From contig OY987273.1 in the NCBI GenBank assembly GCA_963920665.1, positions 14,262,501-14,326,500 on the forward strand: a DNA stretch of 64,000 nucleotides. The letters run 5' to 3'. How positions within the stretch are numbered: position 1 is the stretch's first letter; the number at the start of each line of letters is the position of its first letter. The notes below the pieces were generated by a model. That model was given only the letters and a program-made list of their open reading frames with translations. It was not told the origin of the DNA and made no database searches. Shown here in pieces: positions 33,608 to 46,400 of the stretch. This DNA is from Straminergon stramineum. Taxonomy: Eukaryota > Streptophyta > Bryopsida > Hypnales > Calliergonaceae. A program made the position numbers and the translations under genes.

Positions 33608-36600
33608 ATGAGGATACCTCGCGTTTCTTTTGCAGAGCGTGAGAGGGAGCTGAGAAAACTTGGGAATTATTCGACCAAGCAATTGGTCGTGGAGGGTGGA
33701 GAAGCGAGACAACTAGGTGGCCTCGCAATGACTGATAGGGAAAGGGTTTAGGAGAACAACCAAGCGATGAGAGGGCCAGGCACAAAACGAGAGGAGGATT
33801 CCGCAGTAGAGGAGCTATTGGAACTCATCGTGTAGTACAAGTTCGCATTGGCGGAGTGGACCTTCAACTCAAAGCCCATCATCACGAATTTGACAATTAT
33901 AGCCGCGGAGAATGCACACGCTGCTCATGGCATTAGGAAAGCCATCTGTGACCACATTAGTGCGGTATGTCTTTCAGTGAAACTCGGTTCAGTTTTCTCC
34001 ATCCTTCACGACCTAAAACGACCTTGTCCGTGTTTGGTCGTGTAGTTAGAATGAGCAGAATGAGGGGCAAGCATCACCAATGGTTTAGGGTTCTTGATGA
34101 GTACCTGACATTTTCGCCTGAGCCGGCGGTTTGGATTTCACGGAACTGGGATGCACCAGAATTTTGTTTTGGTTTAGGGTGTTTCCTGTTCGGGGCTTAG
34201 GAGGATAATCATCTCGGAGATACTTGGAAGCATGAATTGGATGCATCTGGTGTGAGCTTAATCTTCTTCTATAGGCGTGAGTTATAGCAGTTGAAGGAGA
34301 GATGTCCGGTAGCAAAGCAGTTTTTTGGTCGATTGGAAATAGTGGTTTTGAGAGGGCAGGGTATGATAATGGGGTGTGGAAGCTTCGAAAGCACGTGTCT
34401 TTCTATTTTTTGTGGTTTCCTTGTTCCATCATTTACAGAGGTGCGGATTGTGCATTAAAATTCGTGGGTGATAATTCTCTCTACTTGACGAGGCACCGTG
34501 ATTCGGTGATTCCTTTTGTAAATGGTGGCAGCATTTGTGAGAGTTCGGTTGCCTCGATTATTTGTTTTCAATGGAGTAGTTCATCAGCCATAGGTTCCTG
34601 GGAACGTCCGCGATGTTTTCCTTTCGAGTTGGTCAACTGGATGGTAGTTTTTTGGTTTAGCATTCGAAGTTGATGAAATCACTGATGTCGGTGGCCCTTG
34701 GGTTAGGTTCCTTCAATCCTCACAAACGAATGTTTGGTTCACAAGGTTGGGGATTTGGGGAAATCCACTCCTCGTTTGTCATGAACCTTGATCTTATGGA
34801 GTCCCTGACTCTCTGATGACGGAATGCCACGACTTTACCCTTTCACTCCGACTCTCACGTTTGCATATGGTCACTTATATGTTTGGGTGGTTTTAGTCTA
34901 TGGTCGATATCTTCCGGCATGGTAAACTATCCAGTCTCTATTCTGATGGCTATGGTGGCTTTCTGATTTCGAGGTTCCAAAGGAGCAGAAGCTTCCGTCT
35001 TTGTACCTCGTGGACAATATCAATCAGAGCATCGGAGGTGATTATGTTAAATGTTTTGTTGCACGACTCCCCGAGGTACTCTCTAGACATAAGTGGGCCA
35101 TTTATCCTTGTCTGATTAGCTCTATGCCAATAGAGTTATGTGCCTGCGTCTTCACAGTGGTTGCTTGTCGTGTTGGTCTCCTATTTTCTTGCAAGACGGC
35201 GTCTTTGGGATAACGTTCCTTACGGGTGGGAGGTGGTGGTTACAGGTTAAGGTCGATTTGTCATGTTGCAGGACCATTTGCCTACTTGTACGCAGCATGT
35301 GTGACTCCGTGAGAACCGCCATCACCAGTTGAGTCTTTGTCGTCGGTTTTGGTCACGAGCTTGACAGTTGGATGCGCTTGGGACTTTTCCTCGTTGGTGT
35401 GTGGGATCCACATGCACATTATCCTAGGTCGGGCAACATATCAGCCTCCTTTTAGTGAAGTTGCATTGATGATATACGATGTTATGGACGAAGCTTCTTG
35501 GCTTGTGCCAGGCATTTGAGCAGCGAACCTAGACTGGTTGAGTTGGTCTTGTGATTTGGTGTGTTTCGTGAGGTGCAACTCCACATTGTTTAATTTGGAT
35601 CTGATGCTGTGTGTAGGTGTTTTGTAAGCATACAGGCATGTGGATCCTAGTCTGTATATGGCGATGTAGCATCTATTTTGGACTTGGCGGGGTGTGTTTC
35701 CACCGATTCCTCTACGAACGATCGAGACGAAGCTTCAGTTGAATCTAGAGCCTGTGGGACCTGCAATTGGCAGTCAACCTTCCAGAGCCATGGAACCTCC
35801 TGTACGTCCTAGACATGGTATACATGTGAATCCAAAGTACTTAGAACAATGTCAACTTTTACAACAATCGAGAACTCGCAGGGTCTGCATTTCATACTTA
35901 CCATATTTTGATGTATGCTAGATGTGTAGTCTTTATATACTTGCTTGCTCTGGAAAGTTACGGTAGGCAGATGTTTTTCTTGTGTTCCTCGTGTCAAGGA
36001 TGTCTATTTTCCCCCTAGTTATTGTTATTGTATTCATGAGTGTAGTTCTTTGTTTTTGAAATTAGCTAATGGGGTTGCACCTGTAGAGCACATCGCATCG
36101 GCGATGGGCAAGTTAGGCAAGACCGAGCTCTGCTGAAGGAGAATTCAAAGGTGTGGTCGGAAACGCAGAGGTCTATGGTACGAATTCAGCAATGATTTGG
36201 CCGTTGGAAAGCTCCTCCTCAGCATGTTCCTTTGCTTGCATGTCTCATTTTCTGCTGGACTTTGACTCACTTCTGCCGTGTGCTAGTCAAGCCTATCAAT
36301 AATTTATTTCTTGACGACAGATCTTGTAGAGGTCTTCTTGGTTTGTCGAAGTCGGCTGTGTTCTTTAATGGATGGGTTGTAAATTGTGGGGCAGATCAGG
36401 AACCTCAATCACAAGTGTTTTGGTGATGGCGGTTACACCAAAGATTACCCCGATTATGAGTTTGAGAGGTGAGGGGGAGTATGGCCTGACCTGGGTAATT
36501 CGAAGAACCTAGATGGACTAGATCAAGGAAAGAGCAGTGCATGGATTTGTGATGGGGACATTGGTAAGGGCAATGGAGTTCCTAATGAGAGGATACAACC

Positions 36601-38828
36601 ATATCCTCCTTGAAATGGCTACGCCCCTAGAACATCCTCTGGAGAGTAGGGAGCGCCAACTAACCAAAGTAGGGAGCGCTTTGCTAGCTGACCAGTTCTC
36701 TGGTTCAGTAGAAATGCGGCAGCTCTTCGCAGAGTAGGGCTCTCACCTGGACTATTGTCATGGGTTTGTTTTTGAGGTCATGCATGACAATTTGTTGTGG
36801 GAATGGTTGGTCTTTGTGCACTTTCAATGGCTATGTTGTTTCATCAGGGAATAGTTCCTCTTGTAATGACATGTTTGGAGCATGAGGCGTGAGGTCTGAA
36901 TTTGACCATAGAAGCATAGTCTTAGCGTAGCCCATTGTGCGCAACTTGCTTTTACTTCGTTCTAACGTGAGTCTTGCAATGTTGTTTGTCAACAGGAGTC
37001 GGAGGAGCATAGCCGCCTTGCCCTTCCCCAATCCGGTCATGATTCTCATGCGAAATTGGAGCCTGACATGGAGTCTATGCATCCTACACATTCCAAGTTG
37101 GTTACACTTCAAGTACTTGAGGGCGGCATTATATAGGGATATTTAGTGCCAGATGGATTTTCGTGTGGGTCTACAATATGTAATTTATGACCCTTGCTTA
37201 GTTTGGACAATGTCGAGCGTGGATCCAGTTATTGTCGTTGTGTTTAGGAATTCGAGATATGGCTTCTTCTGGTGGATCCTTGTTGAGCTTGTTATGATGA
37301 AATTGCCACCTTGCAATCCGTATCCCTTATGTGCAGGCAAATCTTCCAAATTTCAGTATGCCATTAGCTGCATCGAATGTACTACCCCAACCAGGGACTA
37401 CTCCACTTCCGTCCTCAGCCATAGGGGGCGTTGTCTTAGGTGTCCAAGGGGAGTATGGATTGCGTCTCAGCTATCCTCCAAATTTGGAGCTACTCCCACC
37501 TTATAGTAACCCCAGCACTGTGACATTTTTTCAAGGCCAGAGCGATGGGCTGATGACTCTAGGTAATCTGCCACTGCCCCTGTAGCAACAACAAATGAAC
37601 AAGGATCAGAACCACTCATCGTGTGAGCTTCGACCTCCGATGTCATTGCCTCAAGTGTATGGAAGCGCACTATCCCAGTTGCCCATGTTCTCTCTGGGGC
37701 AGCAGAAAACCCTTGTTCAGATTGCATTGATGTCTCAACAGACGTCACACATAAGTGTAGAAGGCTTCATCAACCCATTTTTGCAACAGTCCCAAGCCAC
37801 AACAATGGCCTCGTTGCAAGCTCAACAATCTCAAGGGAACCAATTCCATCAACCAACGCAAGTGGTTTCCGATCTACCAAGTAGCCAACCCGACATGCTA
37901 CCCCTCAATAGTGCCGCCATTTCTGAGCTGCTGAAGATGGTCCAACAACTGCCAACTCCCTAGAATCAAATGCAACAACAACAATCCGTTGCAGTGACCT
38001 AAACCCAGGTACAAACTGTAGTACCAAGTGAGGTGTTGCAACCCGCTTCAGGTGCACCTCCCTTGCCGAACAGTCCACCTCCAACATTTATGCAAATAGC
38101 ATTACATAAATTCCTGATACAACAGGGAGTGTAGTACCCGATAGGACAAGGTCAGCTGCCGCCTCCAATGGTGTACTCAAGCCAACAACAACCTCATTTG
38201 AACCAACACCCTCTTCCTCCTGGTCCTCCCCCACGATCTGCTTTGGCAATGAATCCCACTCCTACCCCAACGCCAATGAATCAATGTGACACTCTGTTTA
38301 AGTCACTGCTAGCCCAAGGGTTGATATTAGGGTCTACTTCGACAGCTGCTATCAACTTTCAACCTCTAGGTGTGAACCTTCAACAAGGCATGAATGTTGT
38401 AAACACAAGTTCGACGTTCTTCAATCCAAGCGCTCTTCAAGTGGGCAAAATTCACAGAAGAAGGTTTCCGGGAAGTGGTTTGTGAGTGAGAAAGATTGGC
38501 TTAGTGGGACAGGGTCCTCGACCACACAATCGTCTCCTTCCTTCTTTGCTGCAAAGGTCAGGGCAGTTCTGCCCAAAGTTGATGAGGGAGAGAATTTGGA
38601 TGTTCCAGCAGATTATAATCAAAGTGTTTGTGCATTATGTGGAGAACCATTTGATGACTTCTATAGTGATGAGAAAGATAAATGGATGTACAAGGGCGCA
38701 TTGTATATGAATGTTCCCACAGGTGCTCCTATAGAGGGATCAATACTACGACTTTGGGCCCCATTGTCCATGCAAAGTACCAGACCAAATCAGCAGCTAC
38801 AACAGATTTGACTAATGACAAGGAAGAG
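33608..38828 (+). pseudogene. PCFS4: Captured PCF11/PCFS4-like pre-mRNA cleavage factor gene with introns
   Basis: Exon 1 (ATG 33608 to 33964, donor GTATGT) holds the start of the CTD-interaction domain: FALAEWTFNSKPIITNLTII, AAENAHAAHGI. Exon 2 (34974-35075, exactly 34 codons) is [15 protein letters not shown]...[11 protein letters not shown]. Exon 3 (from 35617) has AYRHVDPSLY, HLFWTWRGVFPP and HGIHVNPKYLEQ. Further pieces follow near 36.4-36.7 kb. A long Pro/Gln-rich segment from the acceptor at 37,330 to 38,470 follows, then FVSEKDWLSGTG and the zinc-finger block PADYNQSVCALCGEPFDDFY...KWMYKGALYMN and, after a frameshift near 38.74 kb, LGPIVHAKYQT, ending at GAG|GTAAAT (38828). PCF11 links RNA polymerase II CTD to 3'-end cleavage. 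This copy has about six TAG, one TAA, a TGA, several frameshifts and Tyr for a zinc-ligand Cys (HAKC to HAKY), so it is dead. Confidence 0.88.
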
Positions 38829-38870
38829 GTAAATTGTATGATATTATTTGTTGCACAAGCTCCATGGCAG

Positions 38871-39035
38871 GTGATACAACCCTTGGTGGCATTAGCTTGT
38901 CAGGGAGGGAATCTGGAGATTGTAGATACAGCTGCAAATACAATAACTACGTCATTTGTTGTGCACAATAATCAGACTGTTTGTGGTGTACGCTGGCTTG
39001 GGAATACACAACTTGTCTCATTTTCCTACATTGAG
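38871..39035 (+). pseudogene. WDR11: Captured WDR11-like exon
   Basis: Exactly 55 codons between AG (38869-38870) and GAG|GTTCTG (39036) read VIQPLVALACQGGNLEIVDT...TSFVVHN...GVRWLGNTQLVSFSY. This matches the plant WDR11-type WD-repeat protein block (IDVVDVSANAVA.SF.VHNG.VRGLRWLGN.RLVSFSY). There are no stops or shifts. It sits 42 bp after the end of the PCF11-like piece, so two unrelated host genes were joined. In the window's reading frame the PCF11 exon could read straight through into it. WDR11 acts in endosome-to-Golgi trafficking; only one exon is present here. Confidence 0.72.
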
Positions 39036-41375
39036 GTTCTGCAATTTCTTCTAGCTTGAGATGCATTAGTGCATATTCATCTTTCATCAAATGGCGATAT
39101 TCATTGTGATATTGAATGGCTTCTAATCTATTCATTTATAAATTGACTGATTTTATTCATTTGTTATATTTTGCCAACCTTTTCTACTTGTTTTGGCCGA
39201 TTAGTACACGTATCTGGCTCTATTTGAAGCTTTTCTTGATTCCCTGTGTATTTGTGTTATTATTTCTTCATTTGTTGTGAACTATTGAGCATTTTATTGT
39301 GTGCTATGTTGCGAAGGACAGAATCTCATGATCGAGACCATTAGCTCAATTTATTCAATGTAATACCAATTTGTAGTTTTAAAAGGGAAATGGATTTGTC
39401 AGCAACAACACGTGCATTCGAGTAAACCAACAGTTTAGGGTTTGTTTATGGCTCTACAATCTCCCGCAAAAAATAGTTATATAAGAAACTCATACATATT
39501 CAAATTTTTTTTGATCCCAATAGATCTCTCGTACCCATCCAGCACTCTAGTAACTTTTTGTCGACATCCCCAAATTCCAGCCTTACATGCTAAAATGTTC
39601 AAACTGATGGAAATTGTATCCTCCAATGTACAAGACCATATAGCAGGATTGTAGATAACGCATATTAGCGCAATCCACCTTTCTCAAGCTTATAGAGGAA
39701 AGAGACTTAGTCCAAGTAATAGTAATCAATCCTAGGTAGTCCTTATCCCGTGCAGTTAGCATGGCATTGACTTCTTAGGGTTTTGTACAAACACTTTGTA
39801 TCGGAGACATGGTTTCCGTTCCGTGCTTTAGTGGTGTGCTTTACTGTTGTGGTTGACATGGAGTGCAATCCATGCTTCAGTTCATCTTGCTGCATTATTG
39901 CGTCAAGCTGTTGAGGTAAGGAAGGAGGCGCTTGTGGGTTTGCTATCTGAGAGGCTTTTGGGTTTTTTCAATTGATAGCAATTGAAACTTCTTTCGAAAC
40001 AGAAGTAGAGTGCGTACTTCAATTTGTCTTGTGCATTGTCTATTGTGGTTGAGGTAAGCAAGGAGGTGCTTGAGGGTTTGATACATGTGAGGCATTTGAA
40101 TTTTTTCAATGGACACCTTAGTAAACGAAACTTCTTTGGAGACAGGAGGTGTAAGGATATGCCGCCAAGAGTGTTGGTACAGTGGTATTGTAAGAGGATG
40201 GTTAGCATTTTTGAAGGGGGTGGTTAGGTTGTCTTATGTTATTCAAAGGTGGATTGAACTACTGCACTAGAAATTTAGTTGGACAAGAATTTCGAGTTCA
40301 GCAAACGTTCTTCTTGGTTGTGGTTACAATCAGTAGTAGTCTCAAGGCTGCTTTCATTTGGGGTTTCAATTTAGGGTTTCATGATCTTCACTTGCAATGT
40401 TTTTCTGTTCTGGGTATAGGGCTCTCCAATGCTTTTTTTTATGTGTGCTTGAGGGGCTAGCTATTGATAGTTCTCTTTTGAGGAGGTTTTCCACTTTTTT
40501 TCCCTTTTCCCTCCCCTAGCTACGGATGGATCTATTTAGTTATTGTGGACACTAAGAAGCATAGGAATTGTGCTCTTTAGAGTTAAGGTTTTCCAATACA
40601 GTAAGAGTTTTGGCTCCCATGGACTCACTTAAATTAAATTTGAGATAGAGCCAAGACAAATTTCAGTAGAGGATGACTTTCAAGTTGCTCTTGCCCTAAT
40701 GCCCAACTCTGTAGGTTTCAAGAGAACAATCTTTTGCCACATGCTAAACTAAAGGAGTTCAAAGTGATTTGCCAACAATAGTTCTATATGATCTTGCTAT
40801 TTTATCAATGTGGCTTAACTTTGTGGTCATTTGTGGTGCAATGTTGGAGCAATTGTAGGGAATTCAAAGTTCTCTCAGGACTTGTGCAAAAGGTGATTTG
40901 GAGAAAAAGCTCTTCACTATGGTAGTCTGATTTTGCATCGCCATTTTGTCATTTACTAGTTTTGCTTCAAATAGATATTGCTAAAGTGGTGACCTTGTAT
41001 GGTAACAATTGAAGTTCATGATTCTTGTTGGGATGCTTCATCTAGGAATTTAATGGCTTCAGTCAGCATGGTTTGAACATTTAGTTGAGATTATGAATAA
41101 CTTCTAAGTAGATCTTATTGGATATGATTATACTTGAGGCTTCCTTGATTGATAATGACAGTACTTCTCTTCTTTGTAGAGTTCATGAGGTTTTGAATAG
41201 TTCATGAGGTTTTGAATAGTTCATGTCAATTTGTCAACAACGTAGAATAGTAGTTGTCTTGATGCATTCTCTTGTGCTAGCAATAGAAAGAGTTCTTGAA
41301 GAATTGTATGATATTGTAATTGTTCATTGAACCATTTTTTTGACTTGTTAGGTAGGTGAGTGAGAATCACTTGAC
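39036..41375. other. Non-coding interior of the CACTA element
   Basis: No gene is recognised. An imperfect direct duplication of about 120 bp lies at about 39,910-40,010 and 40,045-40,150 (GAGGTAAG(G/C)AAGGAGG(C/T)GCTTG followed by TTTTTTCAAT and GAAACTTCTTT). The right breakpoint of the captured DNA lies in this stretch. Confidence 0.4.
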
Positions 41376-41639
41376 ATGGATTCTAGTGACTAACAAAAGA
41401 CGGAGATGGAATTACGTCAAGATGCTAGAAAAGTAGAGCTAGCAATACAAATACAACCAATGGAAGTAGCAATAGAAGCAGCAGCCAAGAATTTGTAAGT
41501 ACCTCTTCAAAATTTGGAGATTGTCTTTAGTCTTCCAATGATGTTTACTATTAGGTGGTTGCAATATTTTTGCTTACAGTTAGTATTACAATAGTTTTTA
41601 TAAGAAGTTCCTTGAATATTACAAAAATAATTGAATTGA

Positions 41640-41790
41640 AGTAGTTTTGAACTTGCTCCAGTTGTCATATAATTGCAAACTAGTTGCCATCTAGTTGTTG
41701 TATAGTTGCAAACTAGTTGTCATCTAATTGTTGAATAGTTGCAAACTAGTTGCCATGTAGTTGCAAACTAGTCATCTTGTTGCAAACTGG
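41640..41790 (+). repeat. TAGTTGCAAACTAGTTG repeats in intron 1 of the second CACTA gene
   Basis: Variants of TAGTTGCAAACTAGTTGTCATCT are repeated about four times. It is the same AGTTGCA word as the subterminal arrays. Confidence 0.65.
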
Positions 41791-43439
41791 ACCAATGGAA
41801 GTGATGTCATAAATCTCCATGTATTATGTGGCTACCTAAATAGATGATTGTTTTTTATATCCTTTCCCTTTAAAGCTATAATGTTAAAGCTATAATGTTG
41901 GTTTGTTTGCAGTGGAACTTCAATTGCAAAGCCTAAGGCCAAGAATGTGAAGGAACAGCGTCCTCGAGTTCCGCCATTCGCTAGGCATAAGAGTGCTAGA
42001 ATTAGTGGTAAAGACCCAAAAGCTATCAACGAAGATGTGAGTATTGAAGATCATATGTCAGCTTTAGAGAACTCTCATAGCACTAAAGAACGTGAGTTTA
42101 TAAAATTTTACTTTCATTAAACTTCCTTTAAAGAAAGTGAAAGGTTCTTCCACGTAAGATTATTTTTTCTTTTATACATTACTTCTAATACTACTATTGT
42201 TATTGTAATCTTTTAGGGAATGAGGACAGCCAATCTGAAGAGGATGATGGTTGCATATATGGAGAAGCCTCTGGTAGCAAAGACAAACGGATGAGATTAG
42301 GAGTATCCTCACCTCCTCTTCATGGTGGATTCGAAAGACAACCAAGGCACCAAAGCCTAATTGGACAATGGTAGTGGCAATGGGTACCACCACAGTTTGT
42401 GCCACCACCACCTACTGAACCTCCACAATGGGCAATGGTTGAATCTCATATTCCACCGTATTTAGCTTCAGGACAAGGGCATGAGCAATCACAAAAAGTA
42501 ATGTGTAAGTCTAATAGCATTGGACGTTCTATTAGACACAAGAAGGAAAAAGAGTTTGAGAAGAAAGCAGAAGTAAGAAGCAACAATGGCAGAAAACCAA
42601 ATGAATTACATGTGCACTCGAATGGTGAAATTGATGCTTCTTCTTCTGGGAAGACTACTTGGGACCGAAGTATGAGGGCTTATGCCTCTTTGATACTTGA
42701 CATGAGCGTTATTGACTGGGATAAACACAAGCCACAAACTTTGAAGAAGCTCAAAGACACTATGGATCTTGAGTTTGAATATGTGGGGAATCTTCTTAGT
42801 AGCAAGGGTTTTCGTAATGCAGTGTAGAGGTTATTGAAAGGTGAGCGATGTCGATTGAAGAAATTATCTGATCCTGAAAAAGATGATGACTGTCCAATGA
42901 ATATTGATCCTGAACAATGGAAGCAGTTGAAGTTATATTGGAGCACAGGTGACCAAGTAAAGAAATCGGAGATGATGTCTAATGTTAGAAAACAGTTTCA
43001 AAATGTATCAATTGAAAGCGTGGTCGACGAGGGAAGGCAGGTGAAGAAGCAGATGTGGTGAGTTTTTATTTGAACTTTATTTTGGCTTGTTATCATCCTT
43101 GTGAATCAATTTGTTACTAGTTTTTTGTATTATTCTTCTAAATCATTTTGACAACATCGTGGTAATGTTGGCCTTCTATTAGGTGAAAGAGAGGGAAAGA
43201 AGTCCAGGGCTTAGTAAACTTGTAGATGGTCTACAAGCATTAGGGTCATCGGTAAGTGTTCTAAATGTTATTTTCATTTCAAATTATGCATCATTAATTT
43301 TGATAGGTCTGTGTGTAGGTTGAGTGTGTTAGTTTATGAAGTCAATGAATATAAGTCCTTGTATTTGTAGAGTGGTCAAATATCATCATCTAAGAGAACT
43401 TAGTGGTGTAAGAGTTGTACTGGGATTGTAGAAATGGTA

Positions 43440-43795
43440 GTCTTTGCAGTTGCATATTATGTAGGAGTTGTATAGGAGTTGCATAGGAGTTGCATAACGG
43501 TTGGATAGTAGTTGGATAGGAGTAGCATAGGAGTTGCATACCAATTGGATCCGAGTTGCGTAGGAGTTGCATAATGCTTGGATAATAGTTGGATAGGAGT
43601 AGCGTAGGAGTCGCATACCAATTGGATATGAGTTGGATCTGAGTTGCGTAGGAGTTGCATAATGCTTGGATAGTAGTTGAATAGGAGTAGAGTAGGAATT
43701 GCATACCAGTTGGATCTGAGTTGGATCTGAGTTACATAGGAGTTGCATAACGATTGGATAGGATAGCAGTTGTGTAGGAGTTGCATAGTACTACC
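43440..43795 (+). repeat. Tandem GAGTTGCATAG/GAGTTGGATAG array in intron 4 of the second CACTA gene
   Basis: A 10-11-bp unit (GAGTTGCATAG, GAGTAGCATAG, CAATTGGATAT) is repeated some thirty times, in a higher-order unit near 100 bp. All three minus frames across it are open and give Asn/Ser/Gln-rich repeats, which I treat as an artefact of the repeat. Confidence 0.75.
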
Positions 43796-45419
43796 ATAAG
43801 TGCTTTGTTCAAAAATTAAAAAAATCAAATTGATTTGTGTGATACAGGTAGTATCTTCAAGACTTCATGCAAAAGTCTCTTCCTTGGAAAGTAGACAAGA
43901 CGAATTTGAAAAGTTCAAGGTTGAGGTACTAGCGAGCACTGAGCATAACACTAAGGCTGTCAAAGCATTGCAAGCAACACTAATGAAATTTTTACAGAAA
44001 GAGAGCATCCTTGAAGGAGAAAATGAAGTCTTAACTACTACAAAAACAAGTCCTTCTCCACCTATTGATCCAACAGGTCCTTCTACAATTGTTGAACCTA
44101 TGGAAGATATCAACTTAATTGAGGATTCCTATGAGTTTTCCTTCCATCAGAGCTTGGAGCCTGTCAACAATCCTAGTTTAGAACTTTCAAGCGAACTATC
44201 ATCATTACAAGACACTGACAATGGTAGTACAGAAAAGAACACACAAAAGATTGACGGAATGGAAGAGCAATCCATTGAGGGTCAAAAAAATATTTCTTGC
44301 GGGCACCTTGATGGGAGTGATGAGCCATTCACGAAAGGGATCGAAGTTGAAGGCAAAGCTGGAGCTGATGTAATAGTACTTGATAGCCCAACGATTATTG
44401 ATCAAGTACCAAAGAATGCAAACCAAGCTACAGAATTTTCTATGCAGCTAAGGAAAGGGAAGAATCAAGAGGTGAGGGAAAATCATGGAATATAGAATTT
44501 ACATTTGAAAAAGTGACTAAAAATTTTCATATGAATTTAATACTAACCAAGATTGTGGTATATGGATGCAGAAGCCTAGAATTAAGAAGGAAATCTTGAG
44601 GATAAAGGTATAGCCTACAGGAAGTCAGAAGGTGGAATCTCCTACACGAAGTCGGAAGATGGAACCTCCAAAAAACAATAAAGTGAGAAATCTATATGTC
44701 TAACCCCTTTGCAAATGTCTTTGTTTGCATTGTTTCCTTATTCATTACAAATTTGAAGTGTATATGTGTTATCTTTATGCATCAATGTTATTTTTATTAT
44801 GTGTGCAGTTTACAATTGGACAACAACTTTCACTTGTGAACCCATCTGCCCCAAGGCAAGTAGTGGCCGCTGGAACCATTAGTGCTGTTGGTGGTGGACC
44901 TGGCCCACAACTATATCATAGACAACCTATTCCTAAAGGATGGTGTAGGCTTAACATTGCACATGCACCAGGGGGGTTCCTTAACTTGATGCATCCAAAT
45001 CTAGCTGGAGATGAATTTCAGTTGAAAGATGTCGTGGGAGCAAATACAATTTGGAATGAACAATACATAGTCATCATTCCCCGTGTTACAGGTCCTGTTC
45101 CTTCAAACTCAAAAGGAAAAATTGGAGGAAAATAACTATTGTAATTTACAAAGTACTTGAGGGAGTTAGTAATACTAATTTTGTATCTAGTGATTGTGGA
45201 AGTAGTGTGTGCTTAGTATAGTATGTAGTAGTAGTACTGCATGTGGCATAGGATGTAAAGATGTGGCTAATAACTATTTTATAAATTAGTGATGGTTTGT
45301 GGAAAATGTTCTTCATTATTGTTTAAACAGTAATATTTGCATCACTGTGAGAAGTCATATAGGAGCTACATTTGAATCACCCATGCTCCAAATTACATGT
45401 GAGATAATCGGCTACGAAG

Positions 45420-46150
45420 TGCATGTAAATTGCCAACTAGTTGTAGATGAGTTGGTTGTAAGCTGCAAATGAGTTGTAGATGAGTTAGTTCTAAGTTTCA
45501 AAATAGTTGCATCTAAGTCAGCTTTGAGTTGTAAACTAGTTGTATGTGAGTTGCAAATGAGTTGTATGTGAGTTGGTTCTCAGTTGTGAGTTGGCTTTGA
45601 GTTGCAAACTAGTTGCATCTAAGTCGGCTTCAAATTGCAAACTAGTTGCATGTAAGTTGGTTTTGAGTTGCAAATGAGTTGTATGTGAGTTGGCTTTGAG
45701 TTGCAAACTAGTTGCATGTGAGTTGGCTTTGAGTTGCAAGATAGTTGCATATAAGTTGGTTTTGAGTTGCAAATGAGTTGTATGTGAGTTGGATTTGAGT
45801 TGCAAACTAGTTGTATGTGAGTTGGCTTTGAGTTGCAAATGAGTTGTATGTGAGTCAATTTTGAGTTGCAGTCTAGTTGCATATGAGTTGGAAAATAAGT
45901 TGCATAGAAGCTATAAACAAGTTGCTAGCAAAGAAGTTGCACATGAGTTGAAAACCAGTCGCAAAAAAGTTGTGAAGCTAAAACTAGCCGCAAAAAGTGA
46001 AAGGCAAATTCAAATGTAGTTGTATAGTAGTGGCAAAGAAGTCATACATGAACTCAATGAAGTTGCAAAGAAGTTGCGAAAAAGTTGCATATGAGTTGCA
46101 ATGATGTTCCATGAGTTGCATACCAGTGTTATGTTAGTTGCAAACAAGTC
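45420..46150 (+). repeat. Right subterminal array, 33-bp unit and AGTTGCA words
   Basis: Between about 45,540 and 45,880 a 33-bp unit (GAGTTGCAAACTAGTTGCAT followed by GTGAGTTGGCTTT) repeats about ten times. Flanking DNA to 46,150 has looser AGTTGCA words. The word is inverted relative to the left array, as expected for binding sites reading inward from each end. Confidence 0.8.
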
Positions 46151-46400
46151 GACTACAAGTGTCCAAAGTATTGATTTGAGTAGTCGATCTCATGTGGCAC
46201 TCTATACCACGTAAGCAGTCACGTTAGAACAATTCGTTGATGAAATTCTTTGCATACTGTCGGATGACAAAAAAACCTGTGCCTAGACTGCAACTAGTGC
46301 AACTTGTCCATTGCAACTATGGGCTCCAAATTATCACCTAGTTGTAAACGTCCTTTGCAACTACAAAACGAGTCACACAGTATAGTTGCAAAACCCCTCA

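Larger units (their letters stand above)
41376..45135 (+). pseudogene. Second CACTA gene (Transposase_24/TNPA-like), seven exons
   Basis: Exons inferred from splice signals are 41376-41494, 41913-42091, 42217-43057, 43183-43251, 43848-44471, 44572-44682 and 44809-45135; phases join except at exon 3/4. Exon 3 carries a basic KHKKEKEFEKKAE-like segment, then TTWDRSMRAYASLILDMSVI and CPMNIDPEQWKQLKLYWST, which resembles the Transposase_24 (Ptta/En/Spm) domain. Exon 5 has a coiled coil (SRLHAKVSSLESRQDEFEKF) and an acidic tail. Exon 7 is a C-terminal domain with IPKGWCRLNIAHA and VGANTIWNEQYI. Such proteins bind CACTA subterminal repeats and assist TNP2. In-frame stops are TAA in exon 1, TAG in exon 3 (twice) and TAG in exon 6, all suited to Gln. 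Otherwise the gene is well preserved. Confidence 0.75.

Noticed and set aside
33159..33785. Pro/Ser-rich minus-strand frames
   Set aside because: They overlap the plus-strand PCF11 exon 1 and the adjacent coding-like segment and have no features of their own.
43386..43828. Minus-strand Asn/Gln/Ser/Tyr-rich frames (also 45536-45882)
   Set aside because: They are translations of the tandem AGTTGCA arrays; all frames are open because the repeat lacks stops.
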